Assembly (NCBI GenBank): GCA_937903095.1
Contig: CALCZN010000071.1
Location: forward strand, 1 to 12,497
DNA from: Zeimonas sp937903095
GTDB lineage: Bacteria; Pseudomonadota; Gammaproteobacteria; Burkholderiales; Burkholderiaceae_E
Direction: 5' to 3'
Length of the DNA: 12,497 bases
Part shown: positions 1 through 7,275 of the stretch, piece by piece
Layout: each line of letters starts with the position of its first letter
Numbering within the stretch: position 1 is the first letter of the stretch
Program-made: the position numbers and the translations under genes
The notes under the pieces: model-generated
What the model was told of the DNA's origin: nothing
Seen by the model: only the letters and a program-made list of their open reading frames with translations
Database searches by the model: none

Positions 1-1080
1 ACGTCGTTCGTTCCCGGCGCGCGCGCCCGAAGACGAGTCGGCCTCGACCTCGATCGTGACCGGCATTCCCTGGCGCAGCGAGCTGTCCGGGGCATCGACC
101 ACGATCCGCAGGCGATACACCAGGTCCGTGCGCAGATCGGTGGTCTCCACCGTCTTCGGCGTGAACTCGGCGCGCGGCGAGATGAAGCCGATCTGGCCCT
201 GGTAGAGCCGCTCGGAGGAGTCGCTCTTCACGAGCACCGATGTTCCCGGCGCAATGCGGCCGAGATCGCGCTCGCCGACATAGGCGCGCACGTACACCGG
301 TGCATCGAGGCTCAGGCTGTAGACCGTGCTCTGGCTCGCGACCATGCTGCCCGGCTCGCGCACGCGGGCAATCACCGTGCCGGCGCTCGGCGCACGCAAC
401 TCGGTGTCGGCCAACGCGGTGGCGGCCTGTGCTCGCGCCGCCTGTGCGGAAGCCAGCCGTGCTTCGCCCGCGGCGATGTCTTCGCGGCGATAGCCTTCAC
501 GCGCCTGCGAGAGCGCGGCCTGCGCGGCCTTGACGCCTGCTGCCGCCTGGTCGCGCGCGGCACGCGCCGCGTCGACCGTGCGCTGGCTGCTGGCGCCCGT
601 CGCGAGCAGTTCGCTCTGGCGACGGAAGTTGCGCTCGGCGTCGGTAGCGATCGCCGACGCCTGCTCGAGCGCCTGTTGCGCCTGGACGATCTCCTGCGGG
701 CGCAGGCCGCGGCGCAGCTTGTTCAACTCCGCCTGTGCAAGCTGTACGGCTGCGTCGGCTGCCGTGAGCGCGTCTTCGAAGGGCTGCGCGTCGAGCGCGG
801 CCATGCGCGCACCGGCCGTGACCGCGTCGCCCTCGTCGAAAGCCATCCGGGCCACGCGACCGGGCTGCCGGAACGCCAGTTGCACCTCGCGGATGTCGAC
901 GTTGCCGTACAGACGCAACGGGCCGTCGTCGTTGCCGGCGCGCTGCATCCAGAACCAGCCGGCACCCGCCGCCACGATGGCAACGGCGCCGAGGACGATG
1001 GCGCGCTTTGCCGCGCGGGAGAGGGCGCGGGACTTCGCGCCAGATTTCGCGTCGGACTTCGCGTCGGACTTCGCGTTCAT
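1..1080 (-). CDS. ybhG: YbhG-like HlyD-family membrane fusion protein of an ABC exporter (3' end cut by window)
   Basis: This is a periplasmic adaptor that would link an inner-membrane ABC exporter to an outer-membrane channel. The frame is open for 360 codons from the ATG at 1080 to the left edge. It has a basic N-terminus, a membrane anchor at about residues 27-44, a lipoyl/barrel half starting at LYGNVDIREV, a long Ala/Gln-rich coiled-coil hairpin (about 100-225), the second lipoyl half (APSAGTVIARVREPGS) and a barrel ending in the segments EFTPKTVETTDLRTDLVYRL and RQGMPVTIEV. Those last segments are typical of E. coli YbhG (UPF0194, about 332 residues), so probably only a few C-terminal residues are missing. 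The ATG overlaps the stop of tetR (ATGA, 1077-1080), so the two are co-transcribed and probably translationally coupled. The 5' end carries a 12-bp tandem repeat that lengthens the cytoplasmic tail. ABC ATPase and permease genes (ybhF, S, R) are expected beyond position 1; that is inference. Confidence 0.9.
   Translation of the reverse strand, partial: MNAKSDAKSDAKSGAKSRALSRAAKRAIVLGAVAIVAAGAGWFWMQRAGNDDGPLRLYGNVDIREVQLAFRQPGRVARMAFDEGDAVTAGARMAALDAQPFEDALTAADAAVQLAQAELNKLRRGLRPQEIVQAQQALEQASAIATDAERNFRRQSELLATGASSQRTVDAARAARDQAAAGVKAAQAALSQAREGYRREDIAAGEARLASAQAARAQAATALADTELRAPSAGTVIARVREPGSMVASQSTVYSLSLDAPVYVRAYVGERDLGRIAPGTSVLVKSDSSERLYQGQIGFISPRAEFTPKTVETTDLRTDLVYRLRIVVDAPDSSLRQGMPVTIEVEADSSSGARAGNERR
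1030..1077 (-). repeat. Four-copy 12-bp tandem repeat in the 5' end of ybhG
   Basis: Four consecutive 12-bp units follow the start codon. The first two differ by one base and the last two are more diverged. They encode NAKS, DAKS, DAKS and GAKS, giving a Lys/Ser-rich tail in front of the membrane anchor. E. coli YbhG has a much shorter N-terminus, so this looks like a lineage-specific repeat expansion. Confidence 0.85.
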
Positions 1081-1685
1081 GGCTTTGCGCCGATGCCGCG
1101 GCGATAGATCGCGAACACGCCCGGCGCATCACGGCGAATGCGCTGCGCGTCACCGGCGAGCAGCGACTGCATCACGAGCCCTTGGATGGCGCCGATGAAC
1201 AGGCCGGCGGCGGCGCCCACGTCGAGCATCGGATCCAGTTCACCCTGCGCCTTGCCCGCTTCGAGCAGGCCGCGCAGCCGCTCGTCGTAGCGGTGCAGGA
1301 GCGTGCGCACTATCCGCTTGGGCAGGGTGTCGCCGGGTCGCTGCAGCTCTCCGAAGAGCATCCTCGGCACACCGGGACGCTCGCAGACGAAATCGATGTG
1401 CGTCTGGAAGATCGCTTCGAGCGCTGCGAGCGGAGACGGTGCGCTTTCCGCGGCCTTGCTCACGCGTGCGAGCAGGCGTTCCGTGACCCACGACATCACG
1501 GCTTCCAGGATCGCGTCCTTGGTGGGGAAGTGCCGAAAGAGCGCGCCCTGCGTCAATCCCATGCGCTGCGCGATCGCCGTGGTCGTGATGTCGCTAGGGT
1601 TCTGCTCGGCGGCCAGGTCGACCACGGCTTCCACCGTGGCCGCGCGCCGCTCTTCGGCGGGGAGGTATTTCGCCGGTTCGCTCAT
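1077..1685 (-). CDS. TetR/AcrR-family transcriptional repressor
   Basis: The 202-residue product has the usual TetR length and layout. An N-terminal helix-turn-helix lies at about residues 33-55 (TTTAIAQRMGLTQGALFRHF, followed by the typical PTKDAIL). The all-helical ligand-binding and dimerisation domain follows. The ATG at 1685 is preceded by a weak GAGA Shine-Dalgarno-like sequence; no better start is visible. The gene lies directly upstream of ybhG and overlaps it by 4 nt, and is divergent from the plus-strand gene at 1878. It probably represses its own operon, and perhaps the divergent gene, through the palindrome at 1697-1725. In E. coli the ybhGFSR genes follow cecR, also TetR family, but this protein does not resemble CecR as I recall it, so I give no symbol. 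The inducer is unknown. Confidence 0.95.
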   Translation of the reverse strand: MSEPAKYLPAEERRAATVEAVVDLAAEQNPSDITTTAIAQRMGLTQGALFRHFPTKDAILEAVMSWVTERLLARVSKAAESAPSPLAALEAIFQTHIDFVCERPGVPRMLFGELQRPGDTLPKRIVRTLLHRYDERLRGLLEAGKAQGELDPMLDVGAAAGLFIGAIQGLVMQSLLAGDAQRIRRDAPGVFAIYRRGIGAKP

Positions 1686-1690
1686 CGAGA

Positions 1691-1720
1691 TTCTCAGTAA
1701 AATAAGTAATCTATTACTAT
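1691..1720 (+). promoter_or_regulatory. Weak possible sigma-70 promoter for the plus-strand gene, overlapping the palindrome
   Basis: TTCTCA (1691-1696) and TACTAT (1715-1720), 18 nt apart, each match 4 of 6 consensus positions. If real, the TetR palindrome would cover this promoter too, so one repressor could control both directions. The leader to the start at 1878 would be long, about 150 nt, which makes this less likely than the candidate at 1774. Confidence 0.2.
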
Positions 1721-1725
1721 CTTAC
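1697..1725. promoter_or_regulatory. AT-rich palindrome, candidate TetR operator
   Basis: A perfect 6-bp inverted repeat with a 2-bp centre, AGTAATCTATTACT, sits at 1705-1718. Outer GTAA (1697-1700) and TTAC (1722-1725) arms extend the symmetry with a one-base offset. It starts 12 bp upstream of the tetR start codon, in an AT-rich island within otherwise very GC-rich DNA. Position and size fit an autoregulatory TetR operator. Binding by this repressor is inferred. Confidence 0.6.
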
Positions 1726-1746
1726 CATGCCGAATCTCTTTGGCAA
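1720..1746 (-). promoter_or_regulatory. Possible sigma-70 promoter for tetR-ybhG
   Basis: On the minus strand a -35-like TTGCCA (1746-1741; 5 of 6 to consensus) is followed after 16 nt by a -10-like TAAGAT (1725-1720; 4 of 6). Transcription would start near 1713, inside the palindrome, leaving a leader of about 28 nt before the tetR ATG at 1685. An operator there would block initiation. The match is suggestive only. Confidence 0.35.
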
Positions 1747-1773
1747 GGGTGATTCCGCGATCGCGCGCAGCGC

Positions 1774-1798
1774 GGAACTTTCCTTCGCATCCTTCGTT
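1774..1798 (+). promoter_or_regulatory. Possible ECF-sigma-type promoter
   Basis: GGAAC at 1774-1778 and CGTT at 1795-1798 are separated by 16 nt. This is the GGAAC-N16/17-CGTT arrangement used by several extracytoplasmic-function sigma factors. It faces the plus-strand gene at 1878 and would leave a leader of about 70 nt. Chance occurrence is quite possible with so short a motif. Confidence 0.3.
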
Positions 1799-1877
1799 TC
1801 AACGGGTGCAGCCGGACGCGAAGGCGATCGTCCTTGCGGCGGGGCCGGCTCGATCAACCGACGATGGAGAGCGAAGG

Positions 1878-2372
1878 ATGAAACGCAAGATGATCGGCCT
1901 GCTGATCGCGGGCGTCGTGGGCGCGGGTTCCACGCTGGGCGCCGTGGCGTATGCGGCCGGCGAACACTCGCACGGTCATGCCGATGCGGCGCACGCGCTG
2001 AAGCTGAACGACGGCAGGAAGTGGGCGAGCGACGAACCGCTGCGCGCGAGCATGGCGAAAATCCGCGACGCGGTCGATGCGAAGCTGCCGGCGGTGCATC
2101 GCGGCGAGCTCGCCGCGGCGCAGTACGATGTGCTCGGCGGCGAAATCGAGGCGCAGGTGGCCAACATCGTGCAGAACTGCAAGCTCGACCCGCAGGCCGA
2201 TGAAGTGCTGCACGCGATCCTGGCCGAACTGCTCGAAGGCAACGAAAAACTGCGCGGCAGGGACGCGAAAGCCGGCCGCAGCGCCGGCGTCGTGCAGGTA
2301 GTGCGCTCCCTCGATCAGTACGCGAAGTACTTCGAGCATCCCGGTTTTCAGGCGCCGAAAGCCGGCCATTAG
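1878..2372 (+). CDS. Small exported His-rich protein, similar to so-called 'DnrO protein'
   Basis: The 164-residue product starts with a clear signal peptide: MKRK, a hydrophobic core at about residues 6-25, and a likely cleavage site after AYA near residue 26. The mature N-terminus is His-rich (GEHSHGHADAAH; His 30, 32, 34 and 39). The rest looks mainly helical with a single Cys in NCKL (residue 101) and a following LHAIL motif. It resembles small proteobacterial periplasmic proteins that databases call 'DnrO protein', a name that gives no function. The ATG at 1878 is chosen because GGAGA (1866-1870) is well spaced and because it places the signal peptide at the N-terminus; the frame is open further upstream but encodes no signal. 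The gene is the only one on the plus strand, divergent from tetR and convergent with the outer-membrane channel gene. The His cluster could bind metal, which would suit the neighbouring metal-efflux operon; that is inference. Confidence 0.75.
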   Translation: MKRKMIGLLIAGVVGAGSTLGAVAYAAGEHSHGHADAAHALKLNDGRKWASDEPLRASMAKIRDAVDAKLPAVHRGELAAAQYDVLGGEIEAQVANIVQNCKLDPQADEVLHAILAELLEGNEKLRGRDAKAGRSAGVVQVVRSLDQYAKYFEHPGFQAPKAGH

Positions 2373-2388
2373 GCCCTGTGAACGGGCC
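2372..2388. terminator. Weak hairpin between convergent genes
   Basis: GGCCC (2372-2376) and GGGCC (2384-2388) can form a 5-bp GC stem with a 7-nt loop, overlapping the last base of the plus-strand stop codon. It lies in the 54-bp gap between convergent genes and would work on either strand, but no T run follows on either side. It is at best an imperfect terminator. Confidence 0.25.
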
Positions 2389-2426
2389 CTGATCCGCTTC
2401 GCAACGCCGGACCGGAACGACTGCCG

Positions 2427-3761
2427 TTACGGTTCGTCGTCGCTGTGATCGAAATCCCAGATCCGGTGCGCATCGAGCAGCAGCCGCGCGCGGCTCTCGA
2501 GCGCATCGACCCGCATGTTGGCCGCGCGCAGCGCGGCATCGAGCGCCAGCCGACGCGCTCGCAGCACTTCGGCCACGCCCGCTTCGCCGAGTTCCCGCGC
2601 CCGTGCCACGCGTTCGGCCGCGCTCGACTGCAATTCCGCGGCACGCTGCGACGCCTGCCAGCGAGCCGCGCCGGAACTCGCCGAGGCGAGCAATGATGCG
2701 ACCTGCGCGTCGACCTGCCGTCGACGGGCCTCGGCGCTTCGTGCGGCGGCCCCGGCCCGGGCAACGCTCGCGTCGGCGGCCGCGCGGCGCGCTTCGCCGC
2801 CGAACGGGATCGAGACGAAGGCCCCGACGAGGCGTTCCTCGGCCGATCGCTCGGAGCCGAGCTGCACGCCTACCGTCGGATCGGGCCGACGATCGGCCAA
2901 CGCGCGCTGCGCTTCGATCTGCGCGCTTGCGGCCGCTGCGAGTGCGCCGCGCAACTCGTGATTCTCCTCGATCGCCTGCTGCGCGAGTGCGACCAGGTCT
3001 TCTGCCGGCGGCGGCGGCTCGGGCAGCGCCTCGGGGGGCGCGATTCCCGCCATCGCCGGAAACTCCCGCACCAGCGCGATCGACGCGCGCTCGGCGAGAT
3101 CGAGCGCGACACGGCGCGCGGCTTCCACCTGCTCGGCTTCGGCCGCGGCCTGCATCTCGTCGAGGCGCGACGTGTCTCCCAACTCGCGCCGCCGAGCGAC
3201 GGCTGCCGCTTCCCGCGCGGCGAGATCGGCCTGTCGCGCCAGCAATTGCGCGCTCTGACGCTCGCGCAGCATCGCGTACCACAGCATGAGCAGGCGTCGC
3301 GATGCCTCGTGTTCGGCATCGGAGCGCGCGATCTCGGCCTCGGCGACACGCCTCGCTCCGAGGCTGCGGTCGAGTTCGGCCTTGCCCGGCAGGCGAACGC
3401 CGCGCTCGAGCGACAGCGCCCACTCGTTGAACCGGTCGTGCGCGCCGGCCTCGCGGACGCGGCGGCGCTGGTAGTCGACGCGGGAAGTCCACTCATGAGG
3501 TCCGACATCGAGCCGGCGTCGTTCGGCGCCGGCGGCCTGGAGCAGCGCTGCCGCGGCCTGCACCTGGGGCGAATCGGCAATCGCCGCGCGCACGCGCGAG
3601 GGCGGCGGCAGTTCGGACGGATACCGCTGCGGCGTGTCGGGAGCGCCCTGCTCGGGCGGGTCGTGCGCCACCGAAGAGTGCTGGGCCGCCGGCGAACCGG
3701 GCAGCGAGCATCCGAGCGCGGCGGCAAGAGCCGTCGTCGCGACGAAACGCGTGCGCCTCAC
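2427..3761 (-). CDS. CzcC/TolC-family outer-membrane efflux channel protein
   Basis: The 444-residue product fits an outer-membrane factor of a tripartite metal-efflux pump. After the signal peptide there are two Ala/Glu/Arg-rich coiled-coil repeats typical of the TolC family; their equivalent features are ELGDTSRLDEMQAAAE in the first and LGEAGVAEVLRARRLALDA in the second. The start is taken as GTG at 3761 because it overlaps the stop of the upstream gene (GTGA, 3758-3761) and gives a clean signal sequence. The open frame upstream to 4148 is coding in another frame. Cys18 in AALGC could be a lipidation site, as in many CzcC/CusC-type proteins, but the lipobox is weak. It is the last gene of the efflux operon and would dock with the CzcB/CzcA pair. 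Confidence 0.9.
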   Translation of the reverse strand: MRRTRFVATTALAAALGCSLPGSPAAQHSSVAHDPPEQGAPDTPQRYPSELPPPSRVRAAIADSPQVQAAAALLQAAGAERRRLDVGPHEWTSRVDYQRRRVREAGAHDRFNEWALSLERGVRLPGKAELDRSLGARRVAEAEIARSDAEHEASRRLLMLWYAMLRERQSAQLLARQADLAAREAAAVARRRELGDTSRLDEMQAAAEAEQVEAARRVALDLAERASIALVREFPAMAGIAPPEALPEPPPPAEDLVALAQQAIEENHELRGALAAAASAQIEAQRALADRRPDPTVGVQLGSERSAEERLVGAFVSIPFGGEARRAAADASVARAGAAARSAEARRRQVDAQVASLLASASSGAARWQASQRAAELQSSAAERVARARELGEAGVAEVLRARRLALDAALRAANMRVDALESRARLLLDAHRIWDFDHSDDEP

Positions 3762-4129
3762 GATTCCGCCACCGGCGGCGCCGGTTCGCCCAGAGTTCCA
3801 CATTCGAGCATCGGACAGATCCAGTAATAGATGTTCGCTTCGCCCAGCGTTGCGCGCAGCCGCTCGAGCAGCGCCATGGCGCCCGCACGGCCGAGTACGA
3901 GCTCGAAGCGGGTTCGCCTCCCCCTTCCACGCACGCGCTCGCTCGTCGCCTCGAAGCGCAGGCGTGCGCCGTGCCCCGATGCTGCGCTGGAAGTGAAGCC
4001 GGAGACGAGCTCGGGCGCCTCGAGGAGCAGATCGGCAACGCTCTCGCCGAGCGACGCCGGAGCGATCAGCGTCAGCAGAACCCGTTCGGCAACGCCGGCG
4101 TGCGTAGCGGGGTCGTCTTTCGCGGTCAT
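3758..4129 (-). CDS. DUF3240 family protein of a metal-efflux operon
   Basis: This 123-residue cytoplasmic protein matches the DUF3240 pattern: LTLIAPASLGESVADLLLE, then GFTSSAASGHG, RVRGRGRRTRFELVL and a C-terminal YYWICPMLECGTL. Such proteins occur with CzcA-type RND pumps and are thought to have a ferredoxin-like, PII/CutA-like fold; their role is not established. Two Cys (105 and 110) and His53 are possible metal ligands. The ATG at 4129 has a good AGGAG Shine-Dalgarno (4139-4135) 5 nt upstream and overlaps the czcA stop as ATGA (4126-4129). Its own stop overlaps the GTG of the channel gene, so it is locked into the operon on both sides. An accessory, sensing or metal-binding role for the pump is inferred. 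Confidence 0.88.
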   Translation of the reverse strand: MTAKDDPATHAGVAERVLLTLIAPASLGESVADLLLEAPELVSGFTSSAASGHGARLRFEATSERVRGRGRRTRFELVLGRAGAMALLERLRATLGEANIYYWICPMLECGTLGEPAPPVAES

Positions 4130-7100
4130 TCGCGCTCCTGCACGACAAGCGGCGCGACGGGCGCCTCGGTCGATCGCGGCTTCCCGCTCGTCTTCCCGCT
4201 CGTCGACGACTGCTCCTCCACTCCGAAGCGTCGGAACAGGATCGGAAACAGCAGCAGCGTCAGCAGCGTCGACGACGCCAGGCCGCCGATGACGACGATC
4301 GCGAGCGGGCGCTGGACCTCCGAGCCGGGACCGGTGGCGAACAGCAGCGGCACCAGGCCGAAGGCGGCGATCGACGCGGTCATCAGCACCGGCCGCAGCC
4401 GCCGCCGCGCACCTTCGGTGACGACGCGCTCGATCGGCACGCGCTGCGCCAGCAGCTGGTTGAAGTGCGCCACGAGCACGACTCCGTTGAGCACCGCGAT
4501 ACCGAGCAACGCGATGAAACCGACCGACGCCGGCACCGACAGGTACTCGCCCGAGGCGAGCAGCGCGAACACGCCGCCGACCATCGCGAACGGCACGTTG
4601 GCGAGCACGAGCACGGCCTGGCGTACCGAGCCGAAGGTGGAGAACAGCAACAGGAAGATCAGCAGCAGCGCCACCGGAATGACGACGGCCAGGCGCGCCG
4701 CCGCGCGCTGCTGGTTCTCGAACTGGCCGCTCCACTCGATCCGGTAACCGGCCGGCAACGCCGCCTGCGCGGCGATGCGCGCGCGCGCCTCGTCGACGAA
4801 CCCGACGAGGTCGCGATCGCGCACATTGGTTCGGATCGTGACGTAGCGGGCGGCATTCTCGCGCTCGATCTTCACCGGTCCGTCGACGCGCTCGATGCGC
4901 GCGACCGCCGATACCGGCACCGCCTTCCCGTCGGGCAGCGCGATGCGCAGATCGGCGAAGCGCGCGGCGCTCGCGCGCACGTCTTCGCCCGCGCGCAGCA
5001 GGATCGGCACGCGCCATCCGGCCTCGATCACGGCCCCCGCCGGTTGGCCCTCGATCAGCGCGCGCAGGCTCGTCTGCAACTCGTCGACCGAGAGTCCGAG
5101 GCGGCCGGCGGCGAGCCGGTCGATGCTCACCTGCAGGTACTGCACGCCCTCGTTGCGCGCCGTGAAGACGTCTTCGGATCCGGGAATCTCCTTCAGCAGT
5201 GCCTCGATGCGCGCAGCGATCGCGCCCAGTTCTCCCAGGTCGTTGCCGAACACCTTGATGGCGACGTCGCCGCGCACTCCGGTGAGCATCTCCGAGATGC
5301 GCATCTCGATCGGCTGCGTGAACGACGCTTCCACGCCGGGGAAAGCGTCGACCACCTTGCGCAGCTCGTCGGCGAGCCACGCCTTGTCGGGCACGCGCCA
5401 TTCGGCGATCGGCTTCAGCACGAGAAAGCCGTCGGTTTCGTTCAGCCCCATCGGGTCGAGGCCGAGTTCGTCGGAGCCCGAGCGCGCGACGATGCTGCGC
5501 ACCTCGGGCACCTGTTCGAGAATCGCGCGCTGCACGCGCGCATCGATCGCGATCGTCTGCGCGAGGCTGATCGACGGCAGCTTCTCGAGCTGCATGATCA
5601 TGTCGCCCTCGTCCATCGTCGGCATGAAGCTCTTGCCCAGCAGCATGTACGCTCCACCCGCCGCGACGAGCGACGCGAGCGCGGCGAAAACGACGGTCCT
5701 CGCGTGGCGCAGCGACCAGGCGAGCACGGGAACGTAGAGCGCATCGAGCCTGCGGGCGAGCCACGGCACATGCGCGTCCTTGCGACTCAGCAGCAGCGAC
5801 GCGAGCACGGGAATCACCGTGAGCGCGAGCACCAGCGAGACGGAGAGCGCGTAGACGATGGTCAGTGCGACCGGCACGAAGAGCTTGCCTTCGAGCCCCT
5901 GCAGCGACAGCAGCGGGACGAAGACGATGACGATGATCGCCACGCCCGAGACGACCGGAACGGCGACCTCGCGCACCGCGCGCCAGACGACGTGCAGCAT
6001 CGGCAGTCGTTGCTGCGCTCCGCCCTCGCCGAGGCGGCTCTCGATGTTCTCGACGACGACCACCGCCCCGTCGACCAGCAGCCCGATCGCGATCGCCAGC
6101 CCCCCCAGGCTCATCAGGTTCGCCGAAAGCCCCGTGTAGCGCATCAGCGCGAAGGTGCCGAGCGCGGCGAGCGGCAGCGTCAGGGCGACCACGAGCGCCG
6201 CGCGCAGATTGCCGAGGAACGCGAGCAGCAGCGCGAGCACGAGGACGATCGCCTCGAGCAGCGCTCTCGTCACCGTGCCGATCGCGCGATCGACGAGCGC
6301 CGAGCGATCGTAGAACGGACGGATGGTCGTGCCTTCGGGCAGCGACGGCGCGAGTGCGTCGAGGCGCTGCTGCACGCCGCCGATCACTTTCCGCGCGTTG
6401 GCGCCGCGCAGCCCGAGCACGACGCCCTGGACCGCCTCCTCGCCGTCGCGCGTCACCGCGCCGTAGCGCGTCAGGCTTCCGATGCGCACGTCGGCGACAT
6501 CGGACAGGCGCACGGGAACCCCGCCCGCAGTGGCGACGACGATCGCGCCCAGCTCGGTCACGTCGCCGACCGCGCCTTCGATGCGAACGATCAGTACCTC
6601 CTCGCCCTCGACGATGCGCCCCGCGCCGTCGTTGCGGTTGTTGCGCTCGATGGCGTCGCGCAACTGCCCGAGACCCATGCCACGGATGGCGAGCATCTGC
6701 GGGTTCGGCACGACCTCGTAAGTGCGCACGAAGCCGCCGAGACTGTTGACATCGGCTACGCCGCGCACCGTGCGCAGTTGCGGACGCACGACGCGATTGA
6801 GCAGCGTTCGCTTCTCCTCGAGCGAAAGCGGGCCCTCGATGGTGAACATGTAGAGGTCGCTCAGCGGCGTCGTGATCGGCGCGAGACCTCCGCTCGCCTG
6901 CGCCGGCAGCGCTTCGGCGGCGGCGGCGAAGCGCTCGGCGACCTGCTGGCGCGCCCAGTAGATGTCGACGCCGTCCTCGAAGTCGACGGTGACGTCGGTG
7001 ATCCCGTATTTCGATACCGCGCGCAGCAGCCGCTGGCGCTCGATGCCGAGCAGCTCCTGCTCGATCGGGATCGTGATCCGGCTTTCGACCTCCTCGGGCG

Positions 7101-7269
7101 TCATGCCCGGCGCCTTGACGATGATCTTGACCTGCGTGGTCGAAACGTCGGGAAACGCGTCGATCGGCAGTTCGCGCAGCGCGACCACACCGACGCCGAC
7201 GAGCAGCGCGGTGAGCACGAGAACGAGCAGGCGCTGCGTGAGCGCGAAATCGGCGATGCGAGCGAGCAT
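4126..7269 (-). CDS. czcA: CzcA-like heavy-metal efflux RND inner-membrane transporter
   Basis: At 1,047 residues this has the size of HME-RND pumps, proton/metal antiporters that expel metal cations through a tripartite channel. It begins with TM1 and the family sequence LRELPIDAFPDVSTTQVKI (about 31-49). Two large periplasmic loops and 12 transmembrane helices follow. TM4 holds AIGLLVDGAVVVVEN, with Asp400 and Glu407 matching the proton-relay residues Asp408 and Glu415 of Cupriavidus CzcA; the residue matching Asp402 is Ala394. Only one Met of the CusA Cu/Ag triad seems kept (M559, in MIMQLEKLP); Glu appears at the other two sites (DPMGLNETD and RISEMLTGVRGDVAIKVFG), which favours divalent cations. 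The start lies 6 nt after the czcB stop and has no strong Shine-Dalgarno, so coupling is likely. The last 30 or so residues are a polar, Ser/Lys-rich tail. Confidence 0.97.
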   Translation of the reverse strand: MLARIADFALTQRLLVLVLTALLVGVGVVALRELPIDAFPDVSTTQVKIIVKAPGMTPEEVESRITIPIEQELLGIERQRLLRAVSKYGITDVTVDFEDGVDIYWARQQVAERFAAAAEALPAQASGGLAPITTPLSDLYMFTIEGPLSLEEKRTLLNRVVRPQLRTVRGVADVNSLGGFVRTYEVVPNPQMLAIRGMGLGQLRDAIERNNRNDGAGRIVEGEEVLIVRIEGAVGDVTELGAIVVATAGGVPVRLSDVADVRIGSLTRYGAVTRDGEEAVQGVVLGLRGANARKVIGGVQQRLDALAPSLPEGTTIRPFYDRSALVDRAIGTVTRALLEAIVLVLALLLAFLGNLRAALVVALTLPLAALGTFALMRYTGLSANLMSLGGLAIAIGLLVDGAVVVVENIESRLGEGGAQQRLPMLHVVWRAVREVAVPVVSGVAIIVIVFVPLLSLQGLEGKLFVPVALTIVYALSVSLVLALTVIPVLASLLLSRKDAHVPWLARRLDALYVPVLAWSLRHARTVVFAALASLVAAGGAYMLLGKSFMPTMDEGDMIMQLEKLPSISLAQTIAIDARVQRAILEQVPEVRSIVARSGSDELGLDPMGLNETDGFLVLKPIAEWRVPDKAWLADELRKVVDAFPGVEASFTQPIEMRISEMLTGVRGDVAIKVFGNDLGELGAIAARIEALLKEIPGSEDVFTARNEGVQYLQVSIDRLAAGRLGLSVDELQTSLRALIEGQPAGAVIEAGWRVPILLRAGEDVRASAARFADLRIALPDGKAVPVSAVARIERVDGPVKIERENAARYVTIRTNVRDRDLVGFVDEARARIAAQAALPAGYRIEWSGQFENQQRAAARLAVVIPVALLLIFLLLFSTFGSVRQAVLVLANVPFAMVGGVFALLASGEYLSVPASVGFIALLGIAVLNGVVLVAHFNQLLAQRVPIERVVTEGARRRLRPVLMTASIAAFGLVPLLFATGPGSEVQRPLAIVVIGGLASSTLLTLLLFPILFRRFGVEEQSSTSGKTSGKPRSTEAPVAPLVVQERE

Positions 7270-7275
7270 GACGAT

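Noticed and set aside
1740..1877. Longer start for the His-rich protein (TTG at 1740)
   Set aside because: The 46 extra residues would hide the signal peptide, while the ATG at 1878 has a well-placed GGAGA.
1717..3492. A 591-codon minus-strand frame across the channel gene
   Set aside because: It is Arg/Ala-rich low-complexity sequence in a shifted frame of the TolC-like gene, and it also runs antisense through the His-rich exported protein.
3762..4148. Upstream extension of the channel-protein frame
   Set aside because: It overlaps DUF3240 in another frame and would bury the signal peptide. The GTG at 3761 fits both overlap and signal sequence.
4130..5764. Upstream extension of the DUF3240 frame inside czcA
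   Set aside because: The frame is open but Arg/Ala-rich and out of frame with czcA. The true start is the ATG at 4129, with a good AGGAG and an ATGA overlap.
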